In this document: positions 61,607-64,000 of the stretch, piece after piece
Numbering within the stretch: the first letter of the stretch is position 1
Layout of the letters: each line of letters opens with the position of its first letter
Origin: Combretum micranthum
Taxonomy: Eukaryota; Streptophyta; Magnoliopsida; Myrtales; Combretaceae
DNA: 64,000 bases
Direction of reading: 5' to 3'
Assembly (NCBI GenBank): GCA_024138025.1
Contig: JAMXBD010002734.1
Coordinates: 103,593 to 167,592 of the forward strand
The notes under the pieces: generated by a model
Seen by the model: only the letters and a program-made list of their open reading frames with translations
Database searches by the model: none
What the model was told of the DNA's origin: nothing
Made by a program: the position numbers and the translations under genes

Positions 61607-61946
61607 GCTACGCCATTTGCACCTAGGGCATCCATCTTTTAGAATCTTGCAAGTCATGTTTCCTCACTTATATAAGGGATTAGAAATTTCAGAATTTCAT
61701 CGTAGCATTTTTGAATTCGAAAAGCATACCAATATATCTTTTCGTATTAGTAATAAAAGAAGTTCTTATCTCTTTGGCTATGCCATTTGCACCTAGGGCA
61801 TCCATCTTTTGGAGTCATGAAAGTCATGTTTCCTCACTTATTTAAGGGATTAGAAATTTCTGAATTTGATTGTGACATTTGTGAATTGGCAAAATATACC
61901 GGTATATCTTTTCCTATTAGTAATAAAATAAGTTCTTATCTCTTTC
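61607..61946 (+). repeat. 170-bp tandem duplication in the integrase zinc region
   Basis: Two copies (61607-61776 and 61777-61946), both starting GCTA-GCCATTTGCACCTAGGG. Each covers the HLGHPS zinc-binding stretch; the second keeps the cysteines (CDICELAKYTG), the first has lost them. Copies differ at a modest number of bases, so the duplication happened within this element's lifetime. Confidence 0.9.
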
Positions 61947-62660
61947 TTTCGATTCATAGTGACATATGGGGTCCATCCACTGAACCTGATTTTTATGGGG
62001 CTCGTTGGTTTGTATCCTTTATTGATGATTGCAATCGGGTGACAAGACTTTTTCTTCTCAAACAAAAATTAGATGTTAGCATTATTGTACCTAATTTTCA
62101 CTCAATGGTCAAAAACTAATTTGGAGTTAAAATAAAAACGTTTAGGACTAATAATGCTAGAGACTACTTTAATCAAATTTTGTCATCAAACTTTCAATCA
62201 CAACGTATTATTCATGAGCCATCATGTGTCAATAAACCCCAACCAAATGATGTTGCTACAAGAAAAAATAAACATTTACTTGAAATAACATGAGCTTTGT
62301 TACTTCAAGGAAATGTCCTTAAGTCTTACTAGGGATAGGCTATTCAAACTACTACATACATGATAAATAGACTTCCCTCTTGGATGTTAGAAGAGAGATT
62401 CCCATGGCAATTCTCAATGGTTTTTCCCTCAATTCAAAACCTCTAATTGTCTCATACCTAAGGTACTCAGATGTACTACATTTGTTCATGTGTATAGACA
62501 ACAAAGAGACAAGTTAGATCCCGAGCAATCAAATGTATCTTTGTTGGATACACCTACACAAAAAGGATACAAATGCTACAACCCTTCATCTAGAAAAATT
62601 TACATCTCTATTGATGTCATGTTTACTAAAAATATGCCATTTTTCTCAAAGATCTCTCTT
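61787..62660 (+). pseudogene. Copia integrase remnant
   Basis: HLGHPSFGVMKVMFPHLF, CDICELAKY, then SIHSDIWGPSTEPDFYGA and FVSFIDDCNRVTRLFLL: zinc finger and core with the first two catalytic Asp residues. The later part (62120-62660) is broken but still shows FINRLPSWML-like and KCYNPSSRKIYISIDVMFT-like text near 62572-62640. Confidence 0.85.
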
Positions 62661-63149
62661 TAGGGGGAGCTTTCAATGGTAGAAAATAATACTAATGAGT
62701 CCTTTGAACCATTTCAAAAACTTGACCTACCTTTCTTCTAACTAATGCCATTGACTCCTCTAAGCTAAACACATCCGAGTCTCTAGATTTTTCTACTAGT
62801 CGTGTGTCATCTCCTATCTTAACCAAAATTACTCAGGAATTCTCAAGGTTCTTTAGGTGTATTCAAGGAGGAAGGCTATTCCAAACCTAATGCAAGTTCA
62901 TGAATTTGACTCAAGTTCTTAGAATGACATTTTGGTGAGATATGACTCACACTTGGACACACAATCGGTTGAAACCTCTATCAAACCAATAGATGACCCA
63001 AACCTTCCCATTACTATTAGGAAAGGCATAAGAGAATGCACTAAGTGACCACTTTATCCATTATCTAATTGTGTCTCCCTTGAGCACTTGTCACAAACTC
63101 ACAAAAAATTCATTACGTGTTTAAACACCATTGCCATCCTTACCATAGT

Positions 63150-64000
63150 CTCTAAGGCTTTGTCCAAAAGAGAATGGAGGGATGCTATAAGAGAGGAGAT
63201 AAGTGCTTTGGAAAACAACAAGACATAGGAAATTGTAGATAAACCAAAAGGGAAAAATATTGTTGATTGTAAGTGGATTTTTACTCTAAAATATAAGGCT
63301 GATGGATCCCTTAAAAGATATAAAGTAAGGCTTGTAGCTAAAGGATACACTTAAACTTATGGGGTAGATTATCATGAGACTTTTGCTTCAATTGCTAAAA
63401 TGAATATTGTGAGAATTTTGTTAGCATTGGCTACTCACTTCAATTGGTAACTCCTGCAATATGATGTTAAAAATGCATTTCATCATGGTGACTTAGATGA
63501 TGAAATCTATATAAATATCCCACCAAGATTTGAAGGGAATATAGATAATGAGGTATGCAAAATAGAAAAAGGCTCTCTATGGGTTGAAATAATTTGTTAA
63601 AGCATGGTTTGGGTGATTTGCAAAGGTTATAAAAGAATCTAGGTACAAACAAAGTCAAGGTGACCATAATCTTTTCTTTAAACATTCTACTATAAGGGGA
63701 GTGACCATTTTTAGTTTATGTAGATGACATTGTCGTAGTAGGAGATGATGAGAGGGAAAAGCATGAATTGAAGCAAAGTTTAATGAAAGAGTATGAAATA
63801 AAGGAACTAGGAAAAATTAAGTATTTCCTAAGTCTTGAGGTGGCATACTCAAAAAGGGAAATATTCATATCTCAACAAAAATATGTGACTAATTCGTTGG
63901 TAGAAACAAGGATGATTAGGTGTAAACTAGTCTCTACTCTAATAAATCTAAATCACAAATTAAGGGAAGCTAAAGAAGAACCAACTATTTATGAAAGAAT
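63150..64000 (+). pseudogene. Copia reverse transcriptase remnant, cut by the window end
   Basis: EWRDAIREEISALENNKT, then DCKWIFTLKYKADGSLKRYK, LVAKGYT, YDVKNAFHHGDLDDEIYI and the active site VYVDDIVVVGDD near 63714-63752 (YVDD intact). Stops (TAG for Trp at 63228, TAA for Gln at 63353, TAA for Trp at 63448) break the frame. Continues past 64000. Confidence 0.88.

Larger units (their letters stand above)
59788..64000 (+). mobile_element. Ty1/copia element, 5' part, runs off the window
   Basis: Plus-strand element with a 190-bp 5' LTR (59788-59977), primer site, gag, protease, integrase and reverse transcriptase in copia order; RNase H and the 3' LTR lie beyond 64000. It inserted just downstream of the kinase pseudogene: homology with the 3' flank of the intact gene ends at GAGCTTCATG (59780). 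Numerous stops show it is dead. Confidence 0.88.

Overview
This window is AT-rich nuclear DNA from a eudicot plant. The evidence is a multi-exon receptor-like kinase gene with GT-AG introns, plant LTR retrotransposons of both superfamilies (Ty1/copia with initiator tRNA-Met primer sites; Ty3/gypsy with very long solo LTRs), a hAT-type MITE and a fragment of plastid DNA. The species cannot be fixed from the sequence alone. No rRNA, tRNA, CRISPR array or bacterial-type operon was seen.

Layout. 1-8.1 kb: degenerate gypsy LTR pieces (one with a smaller LTR-like insert) and a further LTR-like block. 8.16-8.80 kb: the 3' end of a gag-only copia element (minus strand) with LTR, polypurine tract, an array of six short hairpins and a double zinc-knuckle gag end. 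8.80-18.03 kb: a TNT1-94-like copia element (minus), decayed in every domain; its 5' LTR is split by a 4.33-kb gypsy solo LTR with 5-bp target duplications. 18-25.3 kb: intergenic DNA, another gypsy LTR and a hAT MITE with a perfect 8-bp target duplication.

25.34-28.88 kb holds the one apparently intact gene: a seven-exon G-type lectin S-receptor-like Ser/Thr kinase (832 codons including stop). 29-41 kb is repeat-derived: a MITE candidate, a gypsy LTR on the minus strand and a gypsy-type transposon protein remnant. 39.5-51 kb is a diverged 1.5-kb tandem duplication. A short-LTR copia element (41.08-45.53 kb, 5-bp TSD) lies between its copies, and a 3.92-kb gypsy solo LTR (46.19-50.11 kb, 5-bp TSD) lies inside the right copy.

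52.81-59.62 kb is a pseudogenised tandem paralogue of the kinase gene. Its first exon carries a 2.88-kb gypsy solo LTR with 5-bp TSD, and that LTR itself contains about 270 bp of plastid atpB. A MITE sits in its fourth intron. Just 3' of the pseudogene, a third copia element (plus strand, from 59.79 kb) runs off the window end.

The biology is a small receptor-kinase cluster in which one copy survives and the other decayed under nested insertions. The least explained structures are the six-hairpin array with a shared loop (8.45-8.59 kb), the plastid atpB piece inside a solo LTR, and a 12-bp perfect hairpin plus GTAC-rich tandem repeat inside the 46-50 kb LTR.
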